A stretch of 64,000 bases of DNA. It comes from Heterodera schachtii. Taxonomy: Eukaryota > Nematoda > Chromadorea > Rhabditida > Heteroderidae. Position 1 is the first letter of the stretch. Each line of letters begins with the position of its first letter. The stretch spans positions 418,419 through 482,418 of the forward strand of contig SIJG01000103.1 of assembly GCA_023374025.1 (NCBI GenBank). Reading direction: 5' to 3'. Shown here piece by piece: positions 27,181 through 40,000 of this stretch. The translations under genes and the position numbers were made by a program. Under the pieces are notes generated by a model that saw only the letters and a list, made by a program, of their open reading frames with translations, searched no databases and was not told where the DNA came from.

Positions 27181-27220
27181 AGGGGCCGGCGGTGCAGATA
27201 GGCGCCGCCGGGGAAATTTT
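27181..27220. repeat. GC hairpin-like motif
   Basis: ggccggcggtgcagataggc followed by gccgccggg forms an imperfect stem in AT-rich surroundings. Similar cggcaccgcc/tatcggc words occur at about 10240, 15055, 19920 and 30590. Confidence 0.5.
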
Positions 27221-27674
27221 TCGAAAATTTTGCTCTATTCTTAGCAAATTTTTACCAAAAAATGACCAAATTTCTCTATGCAAACAATATTTATCTCATA
27301 AATATTCAATTTTATCCAGTGTAAATTTTTCACGGAATAACCGTGAATTGGTACCGTGAATCGTGACCGTGATTCACGGCGCGTCTCTACAATAAGCCTA
27401 CGTATTAATATTATACATCTTATTCTCCTAATATTCTGCATTGCTTTGCACAATTTCGAAAAAATTCTTCCCGTGGAAGATTCAAATTCTCAAAATTAAA
27501 AATGAACGCATCATTTAATGCCATATTTATTATACGGATTTATAGTAATTAAACATTTTTTCTGCAGTTTTTTTGATGAGAAAGGCACGGAAAACCTTTT
27601 TTTTTATTCCGAAAATCGATCATTCTAGCGACACATTCGTCGCTCGGAATAACTACCTATTCGGACTTGGTTCT

Positions 27675-27876
27675 TTTCCGTTTGGGGGCCCCAACATTTA
27701 TTTAAATTAAAAAACGTCAACAAAAAGCGCGATTAATATTCAAAAACAGCGCTTCAGCTATTTGGGAGTCATAAAAGCAACAATTTGGACCAAAATATAA
27801 TCGAATGGATTCGCATGGCGCGCGAGTTTTGGTGACGTTTTTAATTTAAATAAATGTTGGGGCCCCCAAACGGAAA
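27675..27876. mobile_element. ~200-bp MITE with ~44-bp TIRs (ccgtttgggggccccaacat)
   Basis: The left end, 27675-27719 (tttccgtttgggggccccaa then catttatttaaatt), is matched by its reverse complement at 27832-27876 with only a one-base slip in an A-run. The ~110-bp interior has no coding capacity. No clean target duplication was identified. It abuts the start of the partial repeat copy at 27890. Confidence 0.8.
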
Positions 27877-27889
27877 ACTACCGTTTTTT

Positions 27890-28508
27890 GAAAATGTGCT
27901 TAGAAAGAAAAAATCGCTTTAAAAATTGAAATTTCAATGCGAAAATTATTTTTTGCAATTCTTACAAAAAAAGATGAAATACATCCTGAACTAGTGATTA
28001 AACTATCTTTTTGTTCAATTTCTTTGAAAAATGTTATGATATATTATAAAATATTTCAGGCAACTTTAATTATGTTCTTGATCATATTTCGAGATTTTGG
28101 GTAAGTTTTTTGGGTTCATTTGTAACTGATTTCCACAAAATAAATTAAATAAAATTTAACTGAAAATTTAGCGAATAAATAGAAAATTTGGCCGACACAT
28201 CGAAAATAGTACAAATCTGATAATTTAGGAAATTTCCATTTATTTGTTGTAAGAATTGTGTTTATTTTATGCTTTTTTTGCTTCTTCGATTTTGATTTAA
28301 TTTCTCTATTTCTTTGCCTTGCCCCATTACTCTCTTCTTTTTTCAAACATTTCTTTGTGAATCAATAGAAAACGACGCGAACACATCGCATCGCTTCACT
28401 GTCACTCCTCTAATGATGTGGTCATTCATTCCTTTTCCTTCCTTTCTCCTCCCAATGCCATTTTCACCAATAATTTTCCTTTATTGCATTCAGCAAAAAA
28501 TCCATATA
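27890..28508 (-). repeat. Partial extra copy of the arm terminus
   Basis: This matches about 30985-31680, in the same orientation, from the gaaaatgtgcttagaaag word through the gccttgccccattactctct stretch to cattcagcaaaaaatccat. It lies directly against the inner end of the right arm, so the right side carries a head-to-tail partial duplicate that the left arm lacks. It differs by substitutions and by a 6-bp indel near 28436. Confidence 0.85.
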
Positions 28509-31500
28509 TTTTGAGACATATAAAACCGTTCATCAGATTATTAAAGCAAAGCAATAATTGAAGATATTATAAATATTCGTATGTAGTGAAAAAAGTGATG
28601 AATTTAAACTATTTATATTTGAAACAAAAAAAAAATAATTCAAATAGCCAAAAATACAGCCGACTTTCGGCTCAAGTTTCCAATGTCATAACTTTTTTTG
28701 AACTAAAATACAAAATTCGGCTTTTTCGAGTATCAAAAATAATAATATTCTCAGATTCATCTCTGTAATAAAAGGTTAATCAAGAATAATCAAATGATGT
28801 GTGGGTGTCTATCAAGTGGAGAATACACGTGGGGTTAAACTTTCGGCCGAGAACCAAATGATACACTAAAAAAAAATTTCTATCACAATCCACATATTTC
28901 GGCTGCAAATGTTGCACTACCTATTCAAATACTTAAAAATTGTATATACCGTAAATGCTCTAGATCACCCCGGGGAGATTATTGTTCAACCTCCTCAGAA
29001 AGGGGGGGATTATTAGATACGGGGGGATAAATGGAGAAGGGGGGATTATTTTTCGACTGATTTATTTTGTGTATAATTTTTGAAATTTTTGAACATGTCG
29101 CCAAAAAATGTCCTCGAGTCAAAAAAAAAAATCAATTCACAAACACCAACCCGAATTCAATTAAAGGCAAACCGAATAGAAATGAAAAGCTTTTGTATAT
29201 ATTATTTATAATGCAATTTTTAATTCAGAGCTAAAATCGCTCAAAAATTAAGCAAAGAAAATGTGCTTTTTGGTTTATCTCTATGCTATCTGAAAAATGT
29301 TAAAACAAATAAATCCAAAAACACGATTACATAAATCATTAAATATGTCAAAGTTCAATCTTCGGCTTCTCTAGAAGCAAATAGACATAATAAAAAGCAT
29401 TTTAAAAGCATTTTTTATTTGTTTAAAGCTTAAACTCACATAAAGTGACAAACATCTTATTGATAAATTTAAAAACATCAAATACTAAAAATTTCCACCA
29501 GCACATTGTTTAAAATAACCTTTAAAAGATTTATGATCTAGTTCTTAAATTTGGTAAATTTTACTCCGCATTTATTTTTTAAAAATAATTAAAATCAAAT
29601 CTTTAATCCTGAACATTCATTTAAAAAATAAATTCCCAAATTAATTAGTAGACAAAAGCTCGGATAATTAAATTAGAAATTTATTTTAAAACTGATATAG
29701 TAAAATCATATACGCAGGATAAATTGTTAATAATAATTTTTATTTACCATAACAAAAATTGTACTTAGACAAGTGCCGAAAATGAATTTTAAATTAATAA
29801 TATTTATTCTTCAAATAATAAACAAATTAAAGCAACAAAATTTTTCACGAAAAATTTGAACTTCGATTAGTTCATCCAGAGGACGAGATCTTTAATTTTT
29901 AATTTATTCTAAAACAAATAACTAAAATTAAAACTAATAAGCATTTAAAAGGAAAAAAGATATAAAAATAACATCATCCAATCAAAGAAAAAAAAAATTA
30001 TTTTTTGCAGCTAAAATTTATTATCAGCACTAATATACAATCAAATTAATTGTTTTTAGCAATGATGAGCATTTATTTAATGACACTACATTTATGCATC
30101 ACATGATTTTGTCAAGAAAAATATTTTTTTCAGATTTCGCCAAATTTTGCTGAAGAAAAAAATGGGCGAATTTATGAAAACGGATTGCCATTTATTCGAA
30201 ATTATATTTTTGCTAAATTGGCAGATATAAAGCAAATGACAGTTGATATTGCAGATAAAAAAATGTCTGCTTGAACACTGGAGAATGAATTTGGCCCAAT
30301 ATTTTGGCACTACAAAAACAACAAAATTCATGACCCAATGTAGAAAAATAGTGAGAATAATTTGATGATGGTGCCGGACCCGTGCGATGATTTAAAGTTG
30401 ATGAAATTTTTCTGAAAAAATTTTTGCGATTGCTGGTTTTTGCAACTCCTGATATATTTTGTGCGTTTTTGGAGAAAAGATCTATTATTTCGTCAAAATC
30501 TGTTAACATATCGCATTAAAAAATATCAAAATTTTGGCGCACACCGGCACCTCCGGAACATAAACAAATTTTTCTCTGGCGGCACGTATCGACACTGCCG
30601 ATCCTCTCCTTTTGAAATTTTGAAAATAAAATGACAAAAAAATGGAGTTGGAAGACAGAGAATCATTGGGCCAGATAAAATCAACTATGATTTCTCATGC
30701 TCAGAATTTTATTAAAATGTTAAATTCTGGTAAAAAAAAAAGCTGAAGATGATGATAAGCATCGAAAATATAAACATTAAAACTTTCACTCTTTGTGCTT
30801 ATTTTCGCCCGGCGTGTTTATTTTATGGTTATTTCTTCTTCGATTTTGGTATAAATATTTCTCTAAAAACTACAGAAATTACTTCACTGCACAAATATAA
30901 ATAAATTTTAAAATAAATGATTGTTATTTATTTGTTTCTGTAAAAGAATTAAAAACATTGAACTTCCAAAAGGCACAAATTCTATATTTTTTTGAAAAGG
31001 TGCTTAAAAAGAAAAAATCGCTTTAAAAATTGATGTTTCAATGCGAAAATTTTCTTTGCAATTATTACAAAAAGAATATGAAAATTATTATTTCAATATA
31101 AAGCTGTTTAATAACATAAATTTATCAAGAAATTCACATCGAATAAATATCATATTTTCAATTTCTCAGCAAATTGGGAGAGCAATAATAAAAGCTCATA
31201 TTTCAGGCAATTTTTATTATGTTTTTAATCATATTTTGCGATGGGTAAGTTTTTTGGGTTCATTTGTAACTGATTTCCACAAAAAAAAAACAAAAATAAA
31301 GCTTAACTGAAAATTTAGCGAATAAATAAAAATTGAGCCGATACATCGAAATCAGGACAAATCTGATAAATTTAGGAAATTTTCATTTTGATGTCTTATG
31401 GCTTTTTTTGTTGTAAGAATTGTGTTTATTTTATGCTTTTTTTGCTTCTTCGATTTTGATTTAAATTTTTTCAAATTTCTCTATTTCTTTGCCTTGCCCC

Positions 31501-31720
31501 ATTACTCTCTTCTTTTCCCAAATATTTCTTTGTGAATCAATAGAAAACGACGCGAACGCATCGCATTGCTTCACTGGCACACCTCTAATGATATGGTCCT
31601 TCATTCCTTCCTTTCTCCTCCCAATGCCATTTTCACCAATAATTTTCCTTTTTCGCATTCATCAAAAAAATCCATTTTTCCTATTTATTTCCGAATAAAT
31701 TACACAAATATTAATTCATT
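28508..31720 (-). repeat. Right arm of the 3.2-kb inverted segmental duplication
   Basis: Reverse complement of 9100-12330. Corresponding landmarks include the G-run cluster at 28970-29055 (C-run cluster at 11780-11860 on the left), the gagaggatcggcagtgtcga word region at 30590-30610 (10225-10245), and ctcctcccaatgccattttc near 31615 (9180-9210). Open frames 30092-30331, 30213-30509 and 31461-31658 (-) mirror those of the left arm with substitutions and small indels. Confidence 0.85.
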
Positions 31721-34700
31721 TCACATTAACAGGTGGCCATAAATACTTTTTCACAATGTTGCATAATTTTAAAAGTTAATTTCAAAAAATTTTTCCGCAT
31801 TACCTTTTGCCATTTTGAAAAATGGAAAATTTAATTCGACCGATTCATCAACAAATTTTTTATTATAAAAGAATTTAAAATTTAAAAGAAAATTGCATTG
31901 CTAGCAAATCCATGAAACTAATGAATGAAAAACCAATCGTGCAATATTTCATAAAGAATCTGCGCCAAAAAACCGATTCATTCTTTAATACAAACGTTTT
32001 AACCATAAAATTTAATGATGTAAAAACATACTTAAAAATTCATAAATTTACTTAAAGCAATCATGACTGGTATTTAAAATAACTGCTAATTATTTTTAAA
32101 ATAACTAATTTTTTTGCAGAAAATTTACAAAAATTGCGACCACAAAAACATAAAGAGAGATTTGTGGTTCTCAAAGCATTAATAAATGGGCAGAACTATA
32201 GGAAATTAAATAAAAAATTATTTTAATCCTTAAGTTTTATTTGTTTTGAAATGAAAAATTTTATAATTTATTGAGTAAATAATTAGTAATTAAAAAAGGA
32301 TTTAATGGAAAATGATTCGAGATTAATTTCAATCAAGCAAGAAAGAAATAAATAATTTAAGAAACAAAGCTTTATCAAATTAATCAACTAAATATTTTAA
32401 AAACATCATGTATGCCTAAAAATTCTTAGATTTCTTTTTGATTAATGATTGCTAAAATAGTTTTAATAAAGAAAGGTTAGAAAGAGAAAAGTATAAAATT
32501 AATGAAAAGTTTAAAATTAATTCAATCAAAATTATTTTCTTTTTTAAAAAAAAATTCACTTTAATTATCTGTATTTTTTGTTGATAAAATAAAAAAACAT
32601 CTATAATATATTGGTATGCTAACATTTTAAACTCAAAAAAGCAAAACATCTGAAGATTCTCTTAGATATTGAAGTTTTTATCTGTATACTACTTCTACAG
32701 TATGGTGAATTCGTCTGAGACTATAGAAATGCGAGTGTTAATAAACCATTGGTATCTTGTAATAATAATATATTTAAAAATTTTTATGAAAAAATAAATA
32801 TTATTATAATTAAAATTCTTAATGTAAAAACTTTTAATTAATTCAATCAAGCCTACGTCGGTTTAAGGTGATAATTTTATTAAAAATTTTAAAATTTTTA
32901 ATTTTTAAATTAAAAAATGGATAAGCTAGCTTAATAAAGGAATTTTTTTAACTACCAAAACTAGGAATTGACGAGAAGATGTTTATTTGCTGATTTCGGT
33001 TGTGTAACTTCGTGTTGCATTCAATGAAACGACATTTAAAATGAAAAAATTGCTATGTTTAAATTAAATACGTATTAAAAAATATTAAAAAGTCTTTTCT
33101 GACCAAAATATGAAATGTGATAGTAGGCTTTTTAAAACTTAATATTTCTGTACAATTAGACTATTTAAAACAATTCTTGAAACAAAAAATGATTATTTTA
33201 TAATACAATTGTGATACAAATATGTAAATGAAAAATAAAAATAAATAAAATAAATAATTACGAATTATTTGTATAATACAATAATATTATATTAAGACCT
33301 AAATAAAAAATTAAGCAAGCATTCAATATTTAATATTGTTTTTAGGTGCGGCGTCGCTTTTAAAAAAAGTTCATAAGAGCCTATTTAAAAACCATCATCA
33401 TTAAAATAACAATAAAATCTTTAGTGAATCATAATTTCGTACCAATTATTAATTAATTAAAATAATTATTTTAATGATATTGGTTAGAATAAATAGATGA
33501 AATGGGGAAAAATTAAATATAAAATAAACATAATTCAGAGCTATAAATATAAAATAAATGCAGGTAAATTCTTCTCAGATTGGCATTTTTATTAATTCAA
33601 TTTCTTAAGTTGCTTTTTCATAAAGTGAATTTAAAAAATAAAAATTAAAGTTTTAAAAAATATTTTTAACGACACCTATAAAATATCTATTCTAAGCAAT
33701 AAATAAACCTATAATTCATATGCTATTGAGTCAACAGATTATAATAAAAGAAACTGAAACTAACTTTGGTATTATTTTGTAAAAAGTTTTATTTGTACGC
33801 CTTTTCAAGAAAATGTAACATTCGGGCAATATTGGAAGGGCGGATTCATGAATTAAAAAATTTTTAATTAAAAATTTTAAAAACGAAAAAAGGAAATCTG
33901 CAGACAAAAATTTAATTTATATTAAATTTAAAAATTTATTTAACGAAATGAACTTGAAACATATATTTTAGAATTTTTCAATTTTCCAAAGATGCAAATA
34001 TCATTCAATGAATAATTATAAAAATTATTAAAGTATTAACCAAAATAATTTAAAATAAAACAAATACTTAAATAAATTATTTAAAATCCAGGTCAATCAA
34101 ATTTTTCTATAAAAGGCATTTTGACGCATTCTCATTTTTGTTGTTCTTTTTTCCCTTATGATGAAAGGAAGAGATTTATATCTGATTTTCAGTTAGCGCG
34201 AGATTTAAAAACTTCTTCATAAATCACTTTAAATCTGTAAATGGATTTAGCTGGATTGACGAGATAACAAAAGAATGAAACTTAAAGTAGCTTTAGGTGG
34301 CTGCTAAGCGATTTGTAAAAAAAGTTTTGAATAATAAAAAAATATAATATTCACAATAATTTTTTAAATATTTAGCTCAAAGCAAATATAAATAATAATA
34401 ATATTAATAAATAAATAAAGATATTTAAAGTTCAAATAATATAATTATTTTTTAAAAATACTTAAAAGGTTAATGAAAGTCTTTAAGAAATTAATGGAAA
34501 CATAAAGTTCAATAAAAATTAATATAAGAAATAGAATATGTGTTGGGAAAATTTTAAGTGACTATTGAAGCAATAAACGTCCTCCAACTTAAATGTCGCC
34601 ACGAAATTGTCGTGCCACTCATTATTGAAAATATAAGTAGTTATGAAGTTAAAAAATATAACATTTATAATGTTCCAATCCCACTAACTTGAAGTTTGTG

Positions 34701-36268
34701 CTTGATTAATAATTATTATAAATGGATTGTATAAAAAAATAAAGAATAATTTGCTTGAATTTCTAAAAATAAAAACCCTAAAAAATAGGTAAAAAGGTTT
34801 TATTAAAAATTCCAACTATCAAAAGGGCTATATATTATTTGAAAATGAATTATAAAGGAAAGAAAAAGCTTGATATAAAATTAATTTTAAAAAATTTATC
34901 ATAATAATTTATAAATTTTTACAAAAACTACTCTTATTTGATTAAACTCAAAAAAACTTACATATCATACTTAGTTCCAAATAAAAAAAATTTTTACTTT
35001 TATTTATTGAAAAAGACAAAAAATGATTAAGCAAGTAATTAATCATATATTAATGATTAATATATTATTATTATTATTATTTGACTAACGAAAGAAATAG
35101 ACCCGTAAATATGTAATAAAGTTTTAAACATACTGAAAATTACTGCTGGTGGAGAACAAATTAATAAAAAAGTGAAAAACTAGGCGACTCAAACACAGAA
35201 AGGCGCGACATGAAGTGGAAGTTTTAAAATAATTTAAATTATATGCAAAGCTCGGTACATGAATTATTAATTTTAGGCAATTTTTCTATTTTTTTCTCAG
35301 ATGTTTAAAAAATTAAATTATAAAATTTTCAAACCAATATAATAAATAACTTTTTAATGAATAAGCACAATCAAAGGATATTTTAATAAGTAATTAACAT
35401 TAATCAGCTATCTCTTGTTATAATAAAATAATTTAAATAGAAATTTAAACAAAAATGCAATAAATAATTATAAGTCGACATAACTCATATATTAAATTCA
35501 TTTATTTAAATTACATAGCAATAAAAATTGAATGTACAGAAAAATTGAATTTGATAAATATTTAAAAATTTCAAGACGACAAATATTATTATTTTTAGGG
35601 ATTTTAATCTCAGTCTGGGCGAACATAAAATTTACAAAAATGAATAGGTAGTGTTGCTCCAAGACAGTTTTTAATCTTTCATATTTATATATTTAACTAA
35701 AAATATTAGCTAATATATTAATGCTACTACAACTAATTGTCATGCCCAAAACAATATAGACGCAGTTGATTAAAAACAACTAAAATTTAATTACAATCAA
35801 ATAAAGTTTAAATGAATTATTCGCTTGCCAAACCACTATATAGAATTATTAAAGCATTTATCAAATACTATTAGAAAATTGGAATTTTCAAACCCCATAA
35901 TTCCACGAATAACAAAAAGTGAAAAAGAACATAAGAATATTAATCATTGAAAAATAGTTAAATTTAATTTCGCCAGTGCTTGTGGAGGTAATAGCGCAGC
36001 TTAAACATGAGGGATTCACATTCATAGTAACTCAAACAAACATAAAATTTGAAGCATTTTGATTGTTAAATTGAATTGAGATAAAATTTTTAATAAACAA
36101 TAATAATAAAAATGCATAAAAATTATACAAGTAAATTGACATAGTAAATATTTATATAAGATCATATCAAATATCCAGAGTGTCGAATAGACAAGAATAA
36201 ATGCTTTTGTATAGACAATTTATTTAAATGTAGTCATAAATAAAGGGCATATAAAAGAAAATATAGAT
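31720..36268. other. AT-rich, A-biased non-genic DNA
   Basis: I see no gene. The + strand is A-rich, with no recognisable repeats beyond simple AT words and a TTA run near 35065. The frame at 32452-32649 (-) is AT-rich and unsupported. Confidence 0.6.
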
Positions 36269-37012
36269 GTCAAAAAGCGTGACTGGACAATCCGACAGTG
36301 GACAATTCGACAGTGGACAATCCGACAGTTGGACAATCCGACAGTGAGGACAATTCGACAGAAGTGGACAATCCGACAGTGGACAATCCGACAGTAAATT
36401 TAAATTTTAAAAATATTTTCTAGTCATTTCAACAAATTATTTCCTATAAATATCTCAATTCAAATCAATTTAGCTTAAAATTGTTAACAAATTAAAATAA
36501 TTAGTTTGGTATGCTAGTGACTAAAATACAAAAAATAAACAAATATGCAAAACTAAATTTGGAGTGACCCATAAAACCAAGGTGATGAGAATGATAGTGA
36601 TTTTTGCTGATCAAAATGTTTGCCAAAAGTATTGACCATTCCGTTTACCTATTCAAATGGATTCGTCGTCCTCAGAAGAAGGAGAAATTCATGAACCCAT
36701 TCCACAAATTCAAGCAGTCCAACCCAATCCACAAATCTCATCACCCCCTGCTAATCTCTACTAAATGAAAATTCCTGAGCTCTCATCAGTGGCTTGAAAA
36801 TCATGAAACAAATTGATTTGAATTGAGATATTTATAGGAAATAATCTGTTGAAATGACTAGAAAATATTTTTAAAATTTAAATTTACTGTCGGATTGTCC
36901 ACTGACGAATTGTCCACTCCTGTCGAACTGTCCTCACTGTCGGATTGTCCAACTGTCGGATTGTCCACTGTCGAATTGTCCACTGTCGGATTGTCTGGGA
37001 GCCGTCAAAAAG
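36269..37012. mobile_element. Foldback (MULE-like) element with 9-bp TSD and repeat-bearing long TIRs
   Basis: Arms of about 200 bp (36278-36478 and 36806-37003) are reverse complements. Each consists of an outer array of about seven ggacaatccgacagt-type units (15-18 bp, some ttcgac variants) and an inner unique part (ttttctagtcatttcaacaa, then atttcctataaatatctca). The same 9-bp word gtcaaaaag flanks both ends (36269-36277 and 37004-37012). A 9-bp duplication is typical of Mutator-like and Foldback elements. The ~330-bp interior carries one short acidic/proline-rich frame. The extreme termini (cgtgact / ggagcc) are imperfect. Confidence 0.85.
36657..36764 (+). CDS. Short frame inside the foldback element (35 aa, hypothetical)
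   Basis: A 35-residue frame starts MDSSSSEEGEIHEPIPQIQ and ends in PPANLY. It is acidic at the start and rich in Pro and Gln, with codon use richer in C and G than the surrounding DNA. It lies centrally between the two inverted arms, where a transposase remnant would be expected. It is too short to assign and could be the N-terminal stub of a lost transposase or of a captured host exon. Confidence 0.3.
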   Translation: MDSSSSEEGEIHEPIPQIQAVQPNPQISSPPANLY

Positions 37013-40000
37013 TCAATAAACACTTGTTGTAAATAAAATTAAGAAAATTGGAAAATAAAAAAATTAAATCAACAAATTAAGTATAAAAAATTTTAAAAAA
37101 TTAGGCTTATATTTAAATATTTTACAAAACTTATTAAAATTCTTCAGAAAATATGTTTTTTATTGCTTGAGTTTTTTTTTTAAAATTATTCATAAATATC
37201 TTTTTCAGAAAGTGCTCTGAAACGACCCAAATTTAATTGTCATAACATAAATGCAAAGCGCCCCAGATATTGCAGGGAAACAGCTGATGTTCATATTTAT
37301 TTATCATTATTTATTTTCTATACCATAAGGTTTCCTTAAAAAAATTTTGGATTTTCAATTTTTCTATATCTTAAAGCACAAAATTTACAGGACAAGAGCA
37401 AAGTGTTAAATATGTGAAAAGGTTTTCTAATTTGAAAAATATTAGACATACATTTGAATAAAAATTAATAAATTATAACCAAAAGTTCTTATTTTGTGAA
37501 AAATAAAAATAAATTCATCTAAAAATTATATAAATTTCCGATCAGCCATTTTGATCATTTCACCTGTGAAAATAAATAAGAATAAAAATTAATTATTTGA
37601 AATCAGTTAACTAAAACTTTAAATCAATAAATTTTTACAACTACATACGGCTTAATGATATAATTATGGAGTGTAAAAAAGAGGCATTAGAAATATTACT
37701 TAAAAAATTCGGCAAAATAATTTAGTGAAATAAAATTAACTACAAAATAAGTCAAAAATGAAACTAATAAAATTGACAACTGCATATGACTTAATTATAA
37801 AACTTATGCGTGTAAAAAAGCGACCTTAAAAATATTAGTGAAAAAATTCGTTTTTTTAAATTATTATTTGTTGCGCATAAAATTTCAGATGATCCTTAAC
37901 TTTTTATTTTCTAAAAATTTGTTTTTTTATTCTAAAGATTTCATGCAATGTAAAATTGAAAATAAACAAATTAAAAACTGAATCATCAAATAGAAAAAAA
38001 TTGGAATTATATTTTTTAAATAATAAAAAATTGTTGGAAATACAAACAAAGCGCTGAATTTTATTTATGAGAACATCATATTATTGGAAATTAATATGCA
38101 AAAATACTTTAAAATTTAAAGATATGACAAACGAACTCCAAAAAAAGGACGGATAAGCCCAGAATATTCACGCTGAGTTTAATTCAAAACAATTAACTTA
38201 AAAATGAAGATATTACAAAAGCAAACATTAATATTTTTGTCATTAAAACAGATAAATAAAAAAAATATTTTTTCTACCGGCCGAAAATTTATAAATATAA
38301 AAAAATAAAAACTGTTTCTTTTACAAAATAAATTACAATAAATATAAAAGGTGCTAATTTTTTTAAAAATAAAAAAATGTAAAAAAAAATAAAAATTGAT
38401 TGGAAATAAAATATAGTATCAAATTTTATGGAATTATTAATCCAAATACGAAATTAAAAAAACTAATTTATTACAGAATCTTTAAATTCAATAGTTGATG
38501 AAAATGAATTTGGATTCATTAATTAGAAATTATATTTTCATTAAAAATATGCTTGTAAGAAAATAAGAAGAATAAATACATTTCTATAAAAAATGGCTAA
38601 TATCAACAATTTATTAAAACTGTTTAAAATAATCAAGATTATTTATTTATTTATATTTATATTTTTCAACTCTTATTAATGAATATAAACTAAATTTTTT
38701 CAATTTGATTAATGGAATTCGGCTTTATTTAAAAATTGTAATTTATTAAAAATTCTCTAATTTTCAAAATTAAAAGTCTCTGTTGTAGCTGCATAGACTT
38801 CAATTCGAATGATCTATTTTTCATAGTTGTAAAAGTAAAAATTTAATCTCGAGTTATTTAACAAAAAATTGATAACAGCAAAGAATTTCATAAGAACGTG
38901 CCCATGGTAGGCGGGGCCAGCATGTATCTTGACGGTCCAAGAAGAAAAAAAACATAAAAATAAATTCTTCGCAGCAAAGAAGCTTGAAATTTAAATACCA
39001 TCATACAATAATATGCAAATATGTTGTATTTAGTTTTATAATTCCATAATTATTAAAAGTTAATGCTTGAACAATTTAACTCAACAATCAAATAAAGGCA
39101 AAACAATAAATTGGATATAGAAGACTTTTTATATTCAAAACCAAAAAAAAAAAATTTAAAAGAGTTTATTTACAAGATCACTGAATAAAATGCTAATCAA
39201 AATAGTTTGACAAAAAATAAATCAAATAAAAAAATAAATATTTATATAACTGAAAGTATCTTATTATTTTTAATAACTCAAATATATATATATATATAAT
39301 AAAAATGTAAAGAATATAAGAAGGTTTTAAAAATGTAAATTAAATGCCGACAATTAAAAATAAACAACGCATTTATGAGATACTAATGAAAAATAAATGA
39401 TCACAATTATAAATATTGCCATCCAATGATGTAAAATTTTTTTCATATACAAAATTTATATTCACAAATTTAGTTTCCAATAAATACAATAATAAAAAAT
39501 TTCAAATACCAAATTTATAATGGAAAAATCATATGAATGTTTCAATGCTTCATACTTTTTTCTTTAAATAGCTTAATCAAACATTCTTGATTCATATTAT
39601 TCGGTAACTCTAAGCGTTCTCTATTAGCTTTCCAATGGTTTTGTCCTTTGATATGCTTAACCATGCGCTCAACAATTGGAAAAATATGAAAAGATTATAT
39701 ATATGTTGGAAAAATTATTTTTACAAAATTAATATAAGCATATCTTCCTTTCTAACTGTTGAATAACAGATTAAACAATTTAAAATATATAATTTCCAAA
39801 ACCGATTATGTATAAATGTTCTCGTCCGTTAAAAAAGCTAAAAAGTTGATTAATTTAAAAAGATTAAAATATTTTAAAAGTATTAACCAACTAGCATAAT
39901 ATAAATAAATAACTTGAACAGTAATTTAAAATCATTGAAATGCATTATTAATAATGTTGAATAAAAAGAAAAATAATAATAAACTACTATATATTTTGGA

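Noticed and set aside
36285..37000. CRISPR-like array of ggacaatccgacagt repeats
   Set aside because: Units are immediately adjacent without unique spacers and are arranged as two inverted arms flanked by a 9-bp duplication, which fits a foldback transposon in a eukaryotic genome.
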